From Alphaproteobacteria bacterium (lineage in GTDB: Bacteria > Pseudomonadota > Alphaproteobacteria > Caulobacterales > Hyphomonadaceae), in contig WGLW01000019.1 of the NCBI GenBank assembly GCA_016125405.1, positions 1 through 64,000 of the forward strand: a stretch of DNA of 64,000 nucleotides. The letters run 5' to 3'. Below the pieces are notes generated by a model, which searched no databases, was not told the origin of the DNA, and was given only the letters and a program-made list of their open reading frames with translations. Of the stretch, positions 1-9,249 are shown piece by piece. Position 1 is the stretch's first letter; every line of letters starts with the position of its first letter. Both the position numbers and the translations under genes were made by a program.

Positions 1-1379
1 CGGTTGCCGAGGTTGTCGATGTCGTCGACTTCGCCCTTGCCGTCCTTGAGGTCGAGCACGGTGCGCATCACCGCCACAATGTCTTCCTCGCGCAGCGTGC
101 GCTGCGTGTCGGGCGCATCGAGGCCGAGGCGCATGTTCATCTTCACCCGGCCGACGGCCGAGAGGTCATAGCGCTCGGCGTCGAAGAACAGCTGGTTGAA
201 CAGCGCTTCGCCGGCTTCCAGCGTCGGCGGTTCGCCCGGACGCATGACGCGGTAGATGTCCGAGAGCGCATCGGTGCGGTTCTCGGCCTTGTCGACCTTC
301 AGCGTGTTGCGCAGCCAGGGCCCGCGGGCGTTGTCGCCGTCCGTGTCGAGCAGGTGGATCGTCTTGATCTTCGCATCGCGCAGCGCCGCGACCGTTTCCT
401 CGGTCAGCTCGTCGCCGGCTTCGGCGTAGATCTCGCCCGTGGCCTGGTTGACGACGTCCTCGCCGATGAACTTGCCTTCCAGGAAGGTCGAAGGAACGAG
501 AATGTCCTCAAGACCGTCAGCCTCGGCCTTCTTGGCCTTGACGGGCGTGATCTTCTTGGCGGCCGGGAACACGACCTTGCCGGTCTTCTTGTCGACCAGG
601 TCGAATTCGGGGCGCGCGCCCTTCCAGCGGTCGGCCGAGAAGCCGGTGATCCAGCCGGACTTGTCCAGCTTGTAGGCGACCTTGTTGTAGAAGGTGTCGA
701 GAATCTTGGTTCCGCCATAACCCAGCGCCTGCAGCAGCACGGTGGCCGGCAGCTTGCGCTTGCGGTCGATGCGGACGTGCAGCACGTCCTTGGCGTCGAA
801 TTCGAAGTCGAGCCACGAGCCGCGGTAGGGGATCACGCGCGCGGCGAACAGCAGCTTGCCGGAGGCGTGCGTCTTGCCCTTGTCGTGGTCGAAGAAGACG
901 CCCGGCGAGCGGTGCATCTGGGAAACGATCACCCGCTCGGTGCCGTTGACGATGAAGGTGCCCTTGTCCGTCATCAGCGGGATGTCGCCGAGATAGACGT
1001 CCTGCTCCTTGATGTCCTTGATGGACTTCGCGCCGGTCTCTTCATCGGTTTCGAACACGATGAGACGCAGCTTGACCTTCAGCGGCGCGGCGAAGTTGAG
1101 GTCGCGCTGCATGCATTCCTGGACGTCGAACTTCGGCGCCTCGAACTCGTAGGAGATGTATTCGAGTGTCGCGCGGTCAGAGAAGTCCTTGATCGGGAAA
1201 ACCGATTTGAAAACGGCTTCCAGCCCGTCGGAATCCCGCTGTTCGGCGGGCGTGTGCATCTGCAGGAACTGTTCGTAGGAGGAACGCTGAACCTCGATGA
1301 GGTTCGGCATCTGCACCGTTTCTGGGATTTCGCCGTAGGACTTCCGAATACGCTTCTTTGCCGTGAACGACAGAGCCAT
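1..1379 (-). CDS. rpoB: RNA polymerase beta subunit, N-terminal part (cut by window edge)
   Basis: Catalytic beta subunit of RNA polymerase. Only the first ~459 codons are present; the frame stays open to base 1. It starts [19 protein letters not shown] and continues with [16 protein letters not shown]. The protrusion/lobe segment [19 protein letters not shown] followed by [14 protein letters not shown] is diagnostic. The rifampicin-resistance region lies beyond the window. A GGAG sits five bases before the ATG. It follows rplL by 226 bases, which contain a hairpin that may modulate rpoB expression relative to the ribosomal genes. Confidence 0.98.
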   Translation of the reverse strand, partial: MALSFTAKKRIRKSYGEIPETVQMPNLIEVQRSSYEQFLQMHTPAEQRDSDGLEAVFKSVFPIKDFSDRATLEYISYEFEAPKFDVQECMQRDLNFAAPLKVKLRLIVFETDEETGAKSIKDIKEQDVYLGDIPLMTDKGTFIVNGTERVIVSQMHRSPGVFFDHDKGKTHASGKLLFAARVIPYRGSWLDFEFDAKDVLHVRIDRKRKLPATVLLQALGYGGTKILDTFYNKVAYKLDKSGWITGFSADRWKGARPEFDLVDKKTGKVVFPAAKKITPVKAKKAEADGLEDILVPSTFLEGKFIGEDVVNQATGEIYAEAGDELTEETVAALRDAKIKTIHLLDTDGDNARGPWLRNTLKVDKAENRTDALSDIYRVMRPGEPPTLEAGEALFNQLFFDAERYDLSAVGRVKMNMRLGLDAPDTQRTLREEDIVAVMRTVLDLKDGKGEVDDIDNLGN

Positions 1380-1470
1380 GTTCGCTCCAGGTCTCTCAAT
1401 TTTGGGCCGCGGCGCGCCTCCGGGGAGACGGGGGGAGTAGCCAACGGCCGGCCAGTATCCGGGTGCGCAA

Positions 1471-1500
1471 AAACGGCGAATCGAAATCCGAGCGCCGTTT
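1471..1500 (-). terminator. attenuator-like hairpin between rplL and rpoB
   Basis: Read on the minus strand, AAACGGCG pairs perfectly with CGCCGTTT (8 bp) around a 14-base loop that can itself form a short UCG/CGA pairing. The last stem bases run into UUUUU. It lies about 105 bases after rplL and about 90 bases before rpoB. In E. coli a partial terminator occupies the same interval and sets the ribosomal protein to polymerase ratio; a similar role here is inferred from position and shape. Confidence 0.6.
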
Positions 1501-1605
1501 CACTCTACAATAGTCGTCAACCCCCTCCCCGTGCGCAGGGGAGAAAGCTGTGGCGCGGAGGCCGGCCGGGCAAAAGCGCCGGACCGGCCGCCGCGCAGCG
1601 CGGGT

Positions 1606-1989
1606 CTACTTGATTTCGACCTTGGCGCCGGCTTCTTCGAGTTTCTTCTTGATGGTGTCGGCTTCTTCTTTCGTGACGCCTTCCTTCACCGGTTTCGGCG
1701 CGGCTTCGACCAGGTCCTTGGCTTCTTTCAGGCCGAGGCTCGGAACGATCTCGCGCACGACCTTGATCACGTTGATCTTCTTGTCGCCGGCGGAGGCCAG
1801 GATGACGTTGAATTCGGTTTGGGCTTCGGCCGGAGCAGCCGCGCCGCCGCCAGCTGCCGGACCAGCCGCCACAGCGACAGGAGCCGCAGCGGAGACGCCC
1901 CATTTTTCTTCAAGCAGCTTGGCCAGGTCGGCCGCTTCGATGACCGTCAGCGACGACAGGTCTTCGACGATCTTTTCCAGTTTCGACAT
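1606..1989 (-). CDS. rplL: 50S ribosomal protein L7/L12
   Basis: Stalk protein of the large subunit, which recruits translation factors to the ribosome. It has 127 residues, normal for the family. The N-terminal dimerisation part ([20 protein letters not shown]) is followed by an Ala/Gly/Pro hinge at about residues 36-56. The C-terminal factor-binding domain contains [20 protein letters not shown] and [25 protein letters not shown] lies nine bases before the ATG. It follows rplJ by 71 bases and is probably co-transcribed with it, the usual arrangement for L10 and L12. Confidence 0.98.
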   Translation of the reverse strand: MSKLEKIVEDLSSLTVIEAADLAKLLEEKWGVSAAAPVAVAAGPAAGGGAAAPAEAQTEFNVILASAGDKKINVIKVVREIVPSLGLKEAKDLVEAAPKPVKEGVTKEEADTIKKKLEEAGAKVEIK

Positions 1990-2060
1990 TTCAGTGGGTC
2001 CTTGATTTCGTTTGTGTGTGTTCGGGTTTCAAGAGGCGGTGCAAAGTCTCAGGAACTGTT

Positions 2061-2576
2061 TCAGGCGGCGTCCTTGTTGGCGTACGCGCCGATGACACGC
2101 GCCAGCTGGCCGGCCGGAGCCTGCAGCACGCCCGCGATCTTGGTCGCCGGCGCCTGGATAAGCCCGATCAGCTTGCCGCGGAGCTCGTCCAGCGACGGCA
2201 GTGTGGCCAGGGCCTTCACGCCGTTCGTGTCGAGCACCGTATCGCCCATGAGCGCGCCAATGAGAACGAGCTTTTCGTTCCCCTTGGAGAACTCCGCGAC
2301 CACCTTTGTGGCGGCTACGGGATCGGCCGAGTAGGCGATCGCCACGGGACCTGTGAACATGTCCGCAGCACCTTCGCCGCCTTTGCCTTCAAGGGCGATT
2401 TTCGCGAGTCGGTTCTTGATGACTTTCAGACTTGCGTTCTGGCCTTTCAGCCGGCCCCGCAGGTCCGTCAGCTCCGCCACGGTCAGCCCGGAATAGTGCG
2501 TGACAACCACGACGCCGGCGTCCGCGAAGACCTTTTTGTAGGTCTCGAGGGCTTCGGCTTTTCCAGCTTTATCCAT
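2061..2576 (-). CDS. rplJ: 50S ribosomal protein L10
   Basis: Base of the L10(L12)n stalk; binds 23S rRNA and L12 dimers and, in other bacteria, its own mRNA leader. 171 residues from [20 protein letters not shown]. The frame stays open further upstream, but this ATG was chosen because a GGAG lies six bases before it and because the protein then starts like other alphaproteobacterial L10. The segment [20 protein letters not shown] is typical. It lies upstream of rplL. Confidence 0.96.
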   Translation of the reverse strand: MDKAGKAEALETYKKVFADAGVVVVTHYSGLTVAELTDLRGRLKGQNASLKVIKNRLAKIALEGKGGEGAADMFTGPVAIAYSADPVAATKVVAEFSKGNEKLVLIGALMGDTVLDTNGVKALATLPSLDELRGKLIGLIQAPATKIAGVLQAPAGQLARVIGAYANKDAA

Positions 2577-2896
2577 TGCGGTCTCCATTGCGGACGACCG
2601 GACAATCCGGACGCCCCAGGAAGCGCACGCAGGACCCGATTTCCGCCTCGCCCCTCGCAACTGGCCGGCGTCCACAGCGGGAACCGGTCGTTCCGGGAAG
2701 CAACGCGGTCCGCATGACCAGCGCGCCCCCGTCCCAGGGCGGAAACGAACTCAAGGGCGACGTCGCAAGCCGAATGGCCGACAACGCACCCATTGTCCCG
2801 TCACACCCCGTCTCATGCAGGCGAATATTATGGAGAGAAGCGAATTGGCCCGGTTGAGCGAATTGGCCCTTCCCCACCTGCAATCACGGACGGAAA

Positions 2897-2928
2897 ACGG
2901 GAGAGCCGTTTGTTAACGATTCTCCCGT
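2897..2928 (-). terminator. hairpin in the rplA-rplJ interval (terminator or attenuator)
   Basis: On the minus strand ACGGGAGA pairs with UCUCCCGU (8 bp). Inside this, CGUU pairs with AACG around an AACA tetraloop, and the 3' side continues as UUUUCC. The fold is clear. Whether it ends rplKA transcription or attenuates an rplJ transcript is open. It starts only about 13 bases downstream of the promoter-like sequence at 2941-2968. Confidence 0.5.
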
Positions 2929-2940
2929 CCAACGCAGGGC

Positions 2941-2968
2941 TGTATACCCCTCGGGCAGGTCTTGCAAG
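2941..2968 (-). promoter_or_regulatory. possible sigma-70 promoter for rplJL-rpoB
   Basis: On the minus strand CTTGCAA is followed 15-16 bases later by TATACA, the best -35/-10 pair seen in this interval. Spacing is slightly short and the -10 match is partial, so this is a candidate only. Confidence 0.3.
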
Positions 2969-3089
2969 TCGCCTCTTGCTTTTTTCTGAAAACTGTTTTC
3001 CGGCCCTCGCGGGAGACCGGACCTGGCCGGTTGGGGCATGAGCCCCAGACCGGCCATATCCTCAGTATTCAGAGGGCTTTTCGGCCAGC

Positions 3090-3797
3090 CTAGCTGGCCG
3101 CCGCCGTCAGGGAGAGGTTCCCGACATCGATGGCGACGCCCGGACCCATGGTCGAGGAAATCGCGACCTTGAGCACGTACGTTCCCTTGGCGCCAGTCGG
3201 CTTGGCCTTGACCAGAGCCGTCACGAACGAGCGGAGATTCTCCTCCAGGGCCTTTTCCGAGAAGCTGGCCTTGCCGATCCCGCCGTGGATGATCCCGGCC
3301 TTTTCGACCCGGAACTCCACCGAACCGCCTTTGGCGTCCTTGACGGCCTGGGCGACGTTCGGGGTGACGGTGCCGACTTTCGGGTTCGGCATCAGGCCTT
3401 TCGGGCCCAGCACCTTACCGAGGCGGCCGACCAGGCCCATCATGTCGGGCGTGGCGATGACGCGGTCGAAGTCGATCTTGCCGCTGTTGACCGTTTCGAA
3501 CAGGTCGTCCGCGCCGACGATGTCGGCTCCGGCGGCTTTCGCCTCCTCGGCCTTCTTGTCGCGGGCGAACACGGCGACCCGGACCGTCCGGCCCGTGCCG
3601 TTCGGCAGGTTCACAACGCCGCGGACCATCTGGTCGGCGTGTTTGGGATCGACGCCGAGATTGACGGCGATCTCGATGGTTTCATCGAACTTCGCCTTGG
3701 CGTTGCCCTTCACCAGTTTCACGGCCTCTTCGACCGTGTAGGCTTTCTGGGTGTCGACCTTGGAGCGGGCCGCGGTCATGCGTTTTCCGGTTGCCAT
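3090..3797 (-). CDS. rplA: 50S ribosomal protein L1
   Basis: Binds 23S rRNA at the L1 stalk and helps release deacylated tRNA. 235 residues, normal length. The signature [19 protein letters not shown] is present near the middle, as are [20 protein letters not shown] and the C-terminal GPGVAIDV. It lies five bases after rplK, so the pair is one transcription unit. In many bacteria L1 represses this operon by binding the mRNA; no obvious mimic of the rRNA site was located here. Confidence 0.98.
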   Translation of the reverse strand: MATGKRMTAARSKVDTQKAYTVEEAVKLVKGNAKAKFDETIEIAVNLGVDPKHADQMVRGVVNLPNGTGRTVRVAVFARDKKAEEAKAAGADIVGADDLFETVNSGKIDFDRVIATPDMMGLVGRLGKVLGPKGLMPNPKVGTVTPNVAQAVKDAKGGSVEFRVEKAGIIHGGIGKASFSEKALEENLRSFVTALVKAKPTGAKGTYVLKVAISSTMGPGVAIDVGNLSLTAAAS

Positions 3798-3802
3798 GGC
3801 GA

Positions 3803-4231
3803 TTACTCCGTCACCTGGAGGCCCATCGCGCGGGCGGACCCGGCGATGATGCGCGCGCCAGCCTCAACGTCGGTCGTGTTGAGGTCCTTCATCTTCTTCT
3901 GCGCGATGTCGCGGCACTGGGCCATGGTCACCGTCCCGGCGCTGTCGCGGCCGGGCGTTTTCGAGCCCGACTGGATCTTCGCGGCCTGCTTCAGCAGGTA
4001 GGACGCCGGCGGCGTCTTGATCTCGAAGGTGAACGACTTGTCCTGGTAGTACTGGATCACCACCGGCAGCGGCATGCCCTTGGTTTCCTGCTGGGTGCGC
4101 GCGTTGAACGCCTTGCAGAATTCCATGATGTTGATGCCGCGCTGGCCGAGCGCCGGGCCAATCGGGGGAGACGGGTTCGCCGCTCCGGCGGGAACCTGAA
4201 GTTTCAGGCTCCCCATGAGTTTCTTCGCCAT
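3803..4231 (-). CDS. rplK: 50S ribosomal protein L11
   Basis: Component of the GTPase-associated centre of the ribosome. 142 residues, the standard size. The N-terminal domain contains [20 protein letters not shown] and [15 protein letters not shown]; the C-terminal rRNA-binding domain ends [25 protein letters not shown] sits four bases before the ATG. The 121-base gap to nusG contains a GCGGGA-TGG-TCCCGC hairpin. Confidence 0.98.
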   Translation of the reverse strand: MAKKLMGSLKLQVPAGAANPSPPIGPALGQRGINIMEFCKAFNARTQQETKGMPLPVVIQYYQDKSFTFEIKTPPASYLLKQAAKIQSGSKTPGRDSAGTVTMAQCRDIAQKKMKDLNTTDVEAGARIIAGSARAMGLQVTE

Positions 4232-4352
4232 AAGTCCCTCTGTTCAATACGCCCTGCGGGACCATCCCGCCGGGCTGAGAGAGCGTGGTGCGGCTCCGGA
4301 CCTGGACTTCTGGCCCTGCCTCCCACGCGATTTGCGGTCAGATATCGAAGGT

Positions 4353-4895
4353 CTAGATGACCTTCTCGACCTGGCCGTATTCGAGATCGACCGGGGTCGC
4401 CCGGCCGAAGATCGAAACCGAAACCTTGAGACGCCCGGAATCCTGGTCGACGTCCTCGACCGATCCCTCGAACGAGGCGAATGGACCGTCGGTCACCTTC
4501 ACCTTCTCGCCGATCTCGAACGAGATCAGGGCGCGCGGCCGTTCCGCCGCTTCAACCGCGTTGCCGAGGATGCGGTCGACTTCCGCCTGCGGCACCGGAA
4601 GCGGCTTCTTGCCGCCCTCCGCGCCAAGGAAGCCGGTCACCTTCGGCGTGTTCTTGACGAGGTGGTAGGCCTCGTCCGTCAGCTGCATCTTCACCAGCAC
4701 ATAGCCGGGCATGTGCCGCCGCTCGACCGTGCGCTTGCGTCCGCGCACCACCTCGACGACTTCCTCGGTCGGAACCTCGATGTCCTCGAACAGGTCCTCA
4801 AGCCCCTGCACTTCCGCCTGCTCGCGGATGGTCTGGGCGACCTTCTTCTCGAAGTTCGAGTAGGCGTGAACGATGTACCATTTGGCGTTAGGCAT
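4353..4895 (-). CDS. nusG: transcription termination/antitermination protein NusG
   Basis: Elongation factor bridging RNA polymerase to Rho or the ribosome. 180 residues. The NGN domain spans about 1-110 (AKWYIVHAYSNFEKKVAQTI, then MPGYVLVKMQLTDEAYHLVK). A KOW domain follows at about 128-175 (GEKVKVTDGPFASFEGSVED and VDLEYGQVEKV). Its start codon overlaps the end of secE by eight bases, so the two are translationally coupled, as is usual for secE-nusG. Confidence 0.98.
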   Translation of the reverse strand: MPNAKWYIVHAYSNFEKKVAQTIREQAEVQGLEDLFEDIEVPTEEVVEVVRGRKRTVERRHMPGYVLVKMQLTDEAYHLVKNTPKVTGFLGAEGGKKPLPVPQAEVDRILGNAVEAAERPRALISFEIGEKVKVTDGPFASFEGSVEDVDQDSGRLKVSVSIFGRATPVDLEYGQVEKVI

Positions 4896-5115
4896 TGATC
4901 GATCCGATCTGCGTCACCAGCCGAACCACGAACGAGACCACCGCGTCTGTCACAAGAAAGAAGATGGCGGCGACCACAACCATGATCAGGACCATGATCG
5001 TCGCGGACACGGTTTCCTTGCGCGTGGTCCACGTGACCTTGCGGCCTTCCGCGCGCACCTGCGCGAGGAAAGTCATGGGTCCAGTGCGTTTCTTGGCTTC
5101 TGCGTTGTCCGCCAC
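4888..5115 (-). CDS. secE: preprotein translocase subunit SecE
   Basis: Essential small clamp of the SecYEG channel in the inner membrane. 75 residues with one membrane helix in the C-terminal half (ATIMVLIMVVVAAIFFLV). The amphipathic motif VRAEGRKVTWTTRKETV precedes it. The first in-frame start is GTG at 5115 and has no good ribosome-binding site. An internal ATG (MTFLAQVRAEG) is a shorter alternative, but alphaproteobacterial SecE usually has the longer N-terminus. The gene directly upstream is secD, an unusual neighbour. Confidence 0.93.
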   Translation of the reverse strand: MADNAEAKKRTGPMTFLAQVRAEGRKVTWTTRKETVSATIMVLIMVVVAAIFFLVTDAVVSFVVRLVTQIGSINA

Positions 5116-5209
5116 GGAGGAATGCTCGAGTTTCGGGATTAGGAACGGGTCCCTCTAAGGCATCGCGGCCCCGCCGACAATGCCGAAGATAGGAAATTAT
5201 GACAGGTCC

Positions 5210-6886
5210 TTAAACCTGATGTTGCTGGCGTTTTCGCGCCGGGGTGTCGGTTTGTCCCACCTTCCCGGACCGGAACAACTGCCAGAAGCCGATCGGGATG
5301 TGCCTTGGCCGGAACCACTTCAGCCAGAGCGACATGAACAGCCGCGCCACCACAACCGCCGTGAAGAGCGAGGAGACGATCCCCACCGCCAGGGTCAGCG
5401 CGAAGCCCCGGATCGGCCCGGAGCCCAGGTTGAACATGATCAGGCCCGCCAGGAAGTGCGTGGCGTTGGCGTCGATAATCGTCGTCATGGCGTGGGAATA
5501 GCCACTCTCGATCGCGCTCACGACCGACCGACCATTGTGCTTTTCTTCCCGGATCCGCTCGAAGATCAGCACGTTGGCGTCCACGGCCATGCCGATGGTG
5601 AGGATGATGCCGGCGATGCCCGGCAGCGTCATGGTCGCCCCGATGCCGGACAGGAAGCCCACCAGCAGCGCCACGTTGAAGAACAGCGCGGCGACCGCGA
5701 AAATGCCGAGCAGGCCGTAGATCGCCAGCATGAACAGCACCACGAGGATGAGGCCGACGATCGACGCCGTGATGCCCGCCCGGATCGAATCCTGCCCCAG
5801 ACCCGGTCCCACCACGCGCCGCTCAACCACTTTCAGCTTCGCCGGCAGCGCGCCGGACCGCAGCACGATGGCGAGGTTCTCGGCCTGCTCGATGGTGAAG
5901 TTGCCCGTGATCTGGCCTGACCCGCCGGTAATTGGCGACTGGATGGTCGGCGCCGAAACGATGTGATCGTCCAGGATGATGGCGAAGGGCTTGCCGATAT
6001 TGTTGGTCGTCGTCTTGCCGAACCGCTGCGCGCCGGCAGGCCGCAGGGTGAAGCTGATATTGGGCCGGCCGTTCTGGTCGAAGCTTTGCGAAGCGGACTT
6101 CAGGTCCTGCCCGGTGATGATCGGATCGTCGAACACCACCTCCGGCTGCCCGCTTTCGGTGTCCATGTAGGCGGTGCGGCCGTTCTGGGATTCGCCGATC
6201 GTGTAGTCGGCCGGGTTGGCCTGGGTATCGACCATCTTGAAATAGAGCACGCCCGCCTGGGTGATAAGGTCGATGAGGCCGGTCGGATCGGCGAGGCCGG
6301 GCACTTCCACGATGATGCGGCTGTCGCCCTGTTTCTGGATGTTGGGCTCAACCGTGCCGGTGTTGTCCACCCTGCGCCGCACGGCCTCGATCGAGTTCTG
6401 CAACGCATCCGTCTGCAGCTTCGTCAGCGCCGCCTGCGTCAGCTTCACGGTGATCACGCCATCGGCGCGTTGCGACACGATCAGCGAGTTCTTGCCCCCG
6501 ACCTGACCGATCGTCGGCGCGCCGAGTTTCTGGATGCGGCGAATCGCTTCGGCCGCGTCGTCCGGATTCTGCAGCTTGATGTGCAGTTCGTCGCCTTCGA
6601 CCGTACGGCTGGCGAAGATCGCCGGCCGGTCGTTGATCAGCGTCTGCCGCACGTCGCGGTTCAGCTCCACCGCCTTGTTGTGCGCAAGTTCCTCGGGGTC
6701 GATCTCGAGCAGGATCGAGGCCCCGCCGCGCAGGTCCAGTCCCAGCTTCATCGCGCCCGAGGGAAGCCAGCCCAGATAGGCTTTCCGGTCCTGCTCCGTC
6801 ACCAGGTTCGGCAGGCACAGGATCACGCCCACAATCAGGGTCACCACGATCAGGGTGACCTTCCAGGCCGGAAACTTGAGCAACAT
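5210..6886 (-). CDS. secD: protein translocase subunit SecD
   Basis: RND-type subunit that uses proton motive force to pull secretory proteins across the inner membrane, normally with SecF. 558 residues. There is an N-terminal membrane helix (about 8-28), the GLDLRGG motif (49-55), a periplasmic domain with VRRRVDNTGTVEPNIQKQG, and five C-terminal helices with GIILTIGMAVDANVLIFERI and ATHFLAGLIMFNLGSGPIRG. It follows yajC by six bases. No secF follows: the gene ends in a polar tail and the next gene is secE. The reading frame looks complete. Confidence 0.96.
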   Translation of the reverse strand: MLLKFPAWKVTLIVVTLIVGVILCLPNLVTEQDRKAYLGWLPSGAMKLGLDLRGGASILLEIDPEELAHNKAVELNRDVRQTLINDRPAIFASRTVEGDELHIKLQNPDDAAEAIRRIQKLGAPTIGQVGGKNSLIVSQRADGVITVKLTQAALTKLQTDALQNSIEAVRRRVDNTGTVEPNIQKQGDSRIIVEVPGLADPTGLIDLITQAGVLYFKMVDTQANPADYTIGESQNGRTAYMDTESGQPEVVFDDPIITGQDLKSASQSFDQNGRPNISFTLRPAGAQRFGKTTTNNIGKPFAIILDDHIVSAPTIQSPITGGSGQITGNFTIEQAENLAIVLRSGALPAKLKVVERRVVGPGLGQDSIRAGITASIVGLILVVLFMLAIYGLLGIFAVAALFFNVALLVGFLSGIGATMTLPGIAGIILTIGMAVDANVLIFERIREEKHNGRSVVSAIESGYSHAMTTIIDANATHFLAGLIMFNLGSGPIRGFALTLAVGIVSSLFTAVVVARLFMSLWLKWFRPRHIPIGFWQLFRSGKVGQTDTPARKRQQHQV

Positions 6887-6892
6887 GGACGA

Positions 6893-7258
6893 TCAGCTCG
6901 CTTTGACGTCGTTCGCCGGGGCCGCGTCGCCAAGCTTGCGAACCTCCACGATCATGCCGCGCACGAGGCGAAGCTTGACGCCCTCGCCGGCATCGACCGT
7001 CACCTCGTCGTCGGTGATCTTCACGGCCTTGCCGATGATCCCGCCGGAGGTGACCACGGTGTCGCCTTTCTTCAGCGATCCGAGCATTTCCTTGTGCTTC
7101 TTGGCGCGCTGGTTCTGCGGCCGGATCAGGAGGAAGTAGAAAATCGCGATCATCGCGATGGGGAAAAGAAGGGTCGTGGCGAGGCTGCCCATCGGACCCT
7201 GGTCGGCCGCACCCGCCGGCGCCGGCGTCGCCTGCATGATCATGTTGGTCAGCAGCAT
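6893..7258 (-). CDS. yajC: preprotein translocase accessory protein YajC
   Basis: Small inner-membrane partner of SecDF. 121 residues with one helix at about 25-45 (LATTLLFPIAMIAIFYFLLI), the family motif RPQNQRAKKHKEMLGSLKKG, then a soluble domain DTVVTSGGIIGKAVKITDDE. An ATG five codons downstream is an alternative start. Lies just upstream of secD, the classic pairing. Confidence 0.96.
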   Translation of the reverse strand: MLLTNMIMQATPAPAGAADQGPMGSLATTLLFPIAMIAIFYFLLIRPQNQRAKKHKEMLGSLKKGDTVVTSGGIIGKAVKITDDEVTVDAGEGVKLRLVRGMIVEVRKLGDAAPANDVKAS

Positions 7259-7424
7259 AGAAAGGGCCCCGCTGGAATCTGTTCGCGCTCCCGCCAGGCC
7301 GGGGGGAGCATCAGGGCGCGGACTATATCCAGAGACCGCCCCATTGCAATGAGATCAGGGCGCTGTGGCCGGATACAAGGCGGTCTGCAACGCCGCACCC
7401 GCGGCGTGACCCTGCGGCCACGCC

Positions 7425-8537
7425 TTACCCCATGGACGGCAGATATTGCGCCGGATCGACCGGATTGCGGCCCCGTCGAAGCTCGAAATGGACCTGCGGG
7501 GACGGCGCGGAGCCGGTCGAGCCCGCATGGGCGATGACCTGCCCCTGAATCACCTGGTCGCCCTCTTTCACCAGCAGGTCCTGCGCGTTGGCGTAGGCCG
7601 ACACCCAGCCGTCCGCGTGCCGGACCAGCAGCAGATTGCCGAAGCCCGAAAGCTCGTTTCCGGCATAGACCACCTCGCCGGACGCCGCCGCGCGCACATC
7701 GACCCCGGCGTCGGCGCCGATGTTGAGGCCGTCGTTTCGCAGCCCGTCATCGCTGCGGCCATAGCCCCTGAGGATCGGCCCTTTCACCGGCCAGATGAAA
7801 TCCGGAGCCCCGCCTGCAGCCGCCGGGGTCGATGCAACCGCCACGCTGGCCGGGTGCGATGGCTTCCGCGTCGGGGCGTTCGGCGCGCGCGCCGCCGTGC
7901 GCTTCGGCGCGCCCGTGGAGTCCTTCGCCAGCGGCGGCAGCAAAATCTCGTCGCCCGGATACACCACCCACGGCCGCGGCATCCGGTTGAGCAGCGCCAG
8001 CGAGCGCGTGTCGACGCTGAAGCGCTTGCCGACCGAATACAGAGTCTCGCCCGGCTCCACGACGTGGATGTTCGGCGGCGGCAGGTAGATCGACTGCCCG
8101 ATCTTCAGCGAATACGGCTCGCTCAGATGGTTGGTCTCGATCAGCGCGCGCGTGCTCACCGCATAGCGGTGTGAAATGTCATAGAGCCGGTCGCCCTTGG
8201 CGATCACGATGCGCCGGGCCTCCGGCCTGTCCTCCGGCTGCAGCATCGGACCGCCGGGGCGCGGGCCTGTCTCGGGCAGCAGCGTCGCCGCTTCCGCAGC
8301 AGCAGGCAGGGTCGAGAACGCGCCCTGGTCCGTCACCACGGGCGCCGTGCGGGTCAGTGGCTGCGCCGGGCGCGAGGCGCGCGCCTGCCTCTCCGTCGAC
8401 GCCTGCCGGGTCGCCCCGATCGGATGCTTGTAGGAAATCGGCGCGGGCCCGCCATACCCCGCCGGATTGCTGGCGCAAGCCGACAGCGACGCCAGCATCG
8501 CCAGGGCTGCAAGTCGCGCGGTGAGATCGGGTCGCAT
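7425..8537 (-). CDS. nlpD: NlpD-like LysM / M23 lipoprotein with degenerate active site
   Basis: Probable outer-membrane lipoprotein that activates amidases at division. 370 residues. Signal peptide with lipobox LSAC (Cys21); LysM repeats at about 110-152 (VIAKGDRLYDISHRY) and 157-201 (VVEPGETLYSVGKRF); Pro/Ala-rich linker; M23 domain at about 268-366. The metal-binding residues are not conserved: the first His of HxxxD is absent (GLNIGADAGVDV) and the HxH motif reads PQVHFE. E. coli NlpD is degenerate in the same way, so regulation rather than hydrolysis is expected. It lies downstream of surE-pcm, as in other proteobacteria. Confidence 0.85.
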   Translation of the reverse strand: MRPDLTARLAALAMLASLSACASNPAGYGGPAPISYKHPIGATRQASTERQARASRPAQPLTRTAPVVTDQGAFSTLPAAAEAATLLPETGPRPGGPMLQPEDRPEARRIVIAKGDRLYDISHRYAVSTRALIETNHLSEPYSLKIGQSIYLPPPNIHVVEPGETLYSVGKRFSVDTRSLALLNRMPRPWVVYPGDEILLPPLAKDSTGAPKRTAARAPNAPTRKPSHPASVAVASTPAAAGGAPDFIWPVKGPILRGYGRSDDGLRNDGLNIGADAGVDVRAAASGEVVYAGNELSGFGNLLLVRHADGWVSAYANAQDLLVKEGDQVIQGQVIAHAGSTGSAPSPQVHFELRRGRNPVDPAQYLPSMG

Positions 8538-8598
8538 GCTTCATCCCTGAAGGCCCGCTTCTCACCTGCCCGACTATGCTTAACCGCTTGCTAAGTCC

Positions 8599-9249
8599 CT
8601 AGAGTTCCCGCGCAACGCCGGGCTGCAACGGCGTGAAATCCGACGGCATGACAGGCGTTTGCGACCAGGTTCCGTCCGCGGCTTTTTCCATCCGCATGAC
8701 CATCTGGCCGTCCTCGCCATCGATCGGCGCGACCACCACGCCGCCCGGCGCCACCTGCGCGGCCAGCGCTTCCGGGAGAACGTCGACCGAGCCCATCAGC
8801 AGCAGCCGGTCGAACGGCGCCGCTTCCGGCCAGCCTGCCAGCCCGTCGGCATGGCGCACCTCAACCCGCTCGATGCCCAACTGGTCGAGCGCTGACCGGG
8901 CTTTCGAAACCAGCGTCCGGAACCGGTCGATGGAATAGACCCGCCGCGCCAGCCGGCTCAGCACGGCGGCCGAATAGCCGGAGCCTGACCCGATCTCCAG
9001 CACCGTGTTTTCCCGCCGGGGATCGAGCGCCTGGATCATGCTTCCCACCACCACCGGCCGCGTCAGGTTCTGCCCGCAATCGATCGGCAGTTCGATATCG
9101 TCCCAGGCGCTCTCCGCGAACGGACGCGGCACGAACGGCTCGCGCGGCGTCTTCTCCAGCGCCTCCATCACGCGATGATCCATCACCCCCGCCTGGCGCA
9201 GCGCCAGAACGAGGCGCGCGGACTGAAAGCGGGCGTAGGGATCGTTCAT
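8599..9249 (-). CDS. pcm: protein-L-isoaspartate O-methyltransferase
   Basis: Repairs isoaspartyl residues in aged proteins using S-adenosylmethionine. 216 residues. The SAM-binding motif VLEIGSGSGYSAAVLSRLAR is clear, preceded by PREPFVPRPFAESAWDDIEL and followed by the motif II region FDRLLLMGSVDVLPEALAAQ. The ATG overlaps the surE stop codon (ATGA), so translation is coupled. Cytosolic. Confidence 0.92.
   Translation of the reverse strand: MNDPYARFQSARLVLALRQAGVMDHRVMEALEKTPREPFVPRPFAESAWDDIELPIDCGQNLTRPVVVGSMIQALDPRRENTVLEIGSGSGYSAAVLSRLARRVYSIDRFRTLVSKARSALDQLGIERVEVRHADGLAGWPEAAPFDRLLLMGSVDVLPEALAAQVAPGGVVVAPIDGEDGQMVMRMEKAADGTWSQTPVMPSDFTPLQPGVAREL

Larger units (their letters stand above)
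2577..3089 (-). other. non-coding leader between rplA and rplJ
   Basis: 513 bases without a convincing gene. Seen within it: a 7-bp inverted repeat GGCCAGC/GCTGGCC spanning the rplA stop codon (3083-3099), a 6-bp palindrome GAAAAC-t-GTTTTC (2988-3000), a possible promoter (2941-2968) and a strong hairpin (2897-2928). Leaders here carry the L10 autoregulatory site in many bacteria, so part of this stretch probably folds for that purpose. The kink-turn motif could not be assigned by eye. Confidence 0.5.

Noticed and set aside
354-1613. Long plus-strand open frame opposite rpoB
   Set aside because: Antisense shadow of a highly conserved rpoB frame in high-GC DNA; no motifs or ribosome-binding site.
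5963-7537. 524-codon plus-strand frame over secD and yajC
   Set aside because: Antisense shadow without family features.
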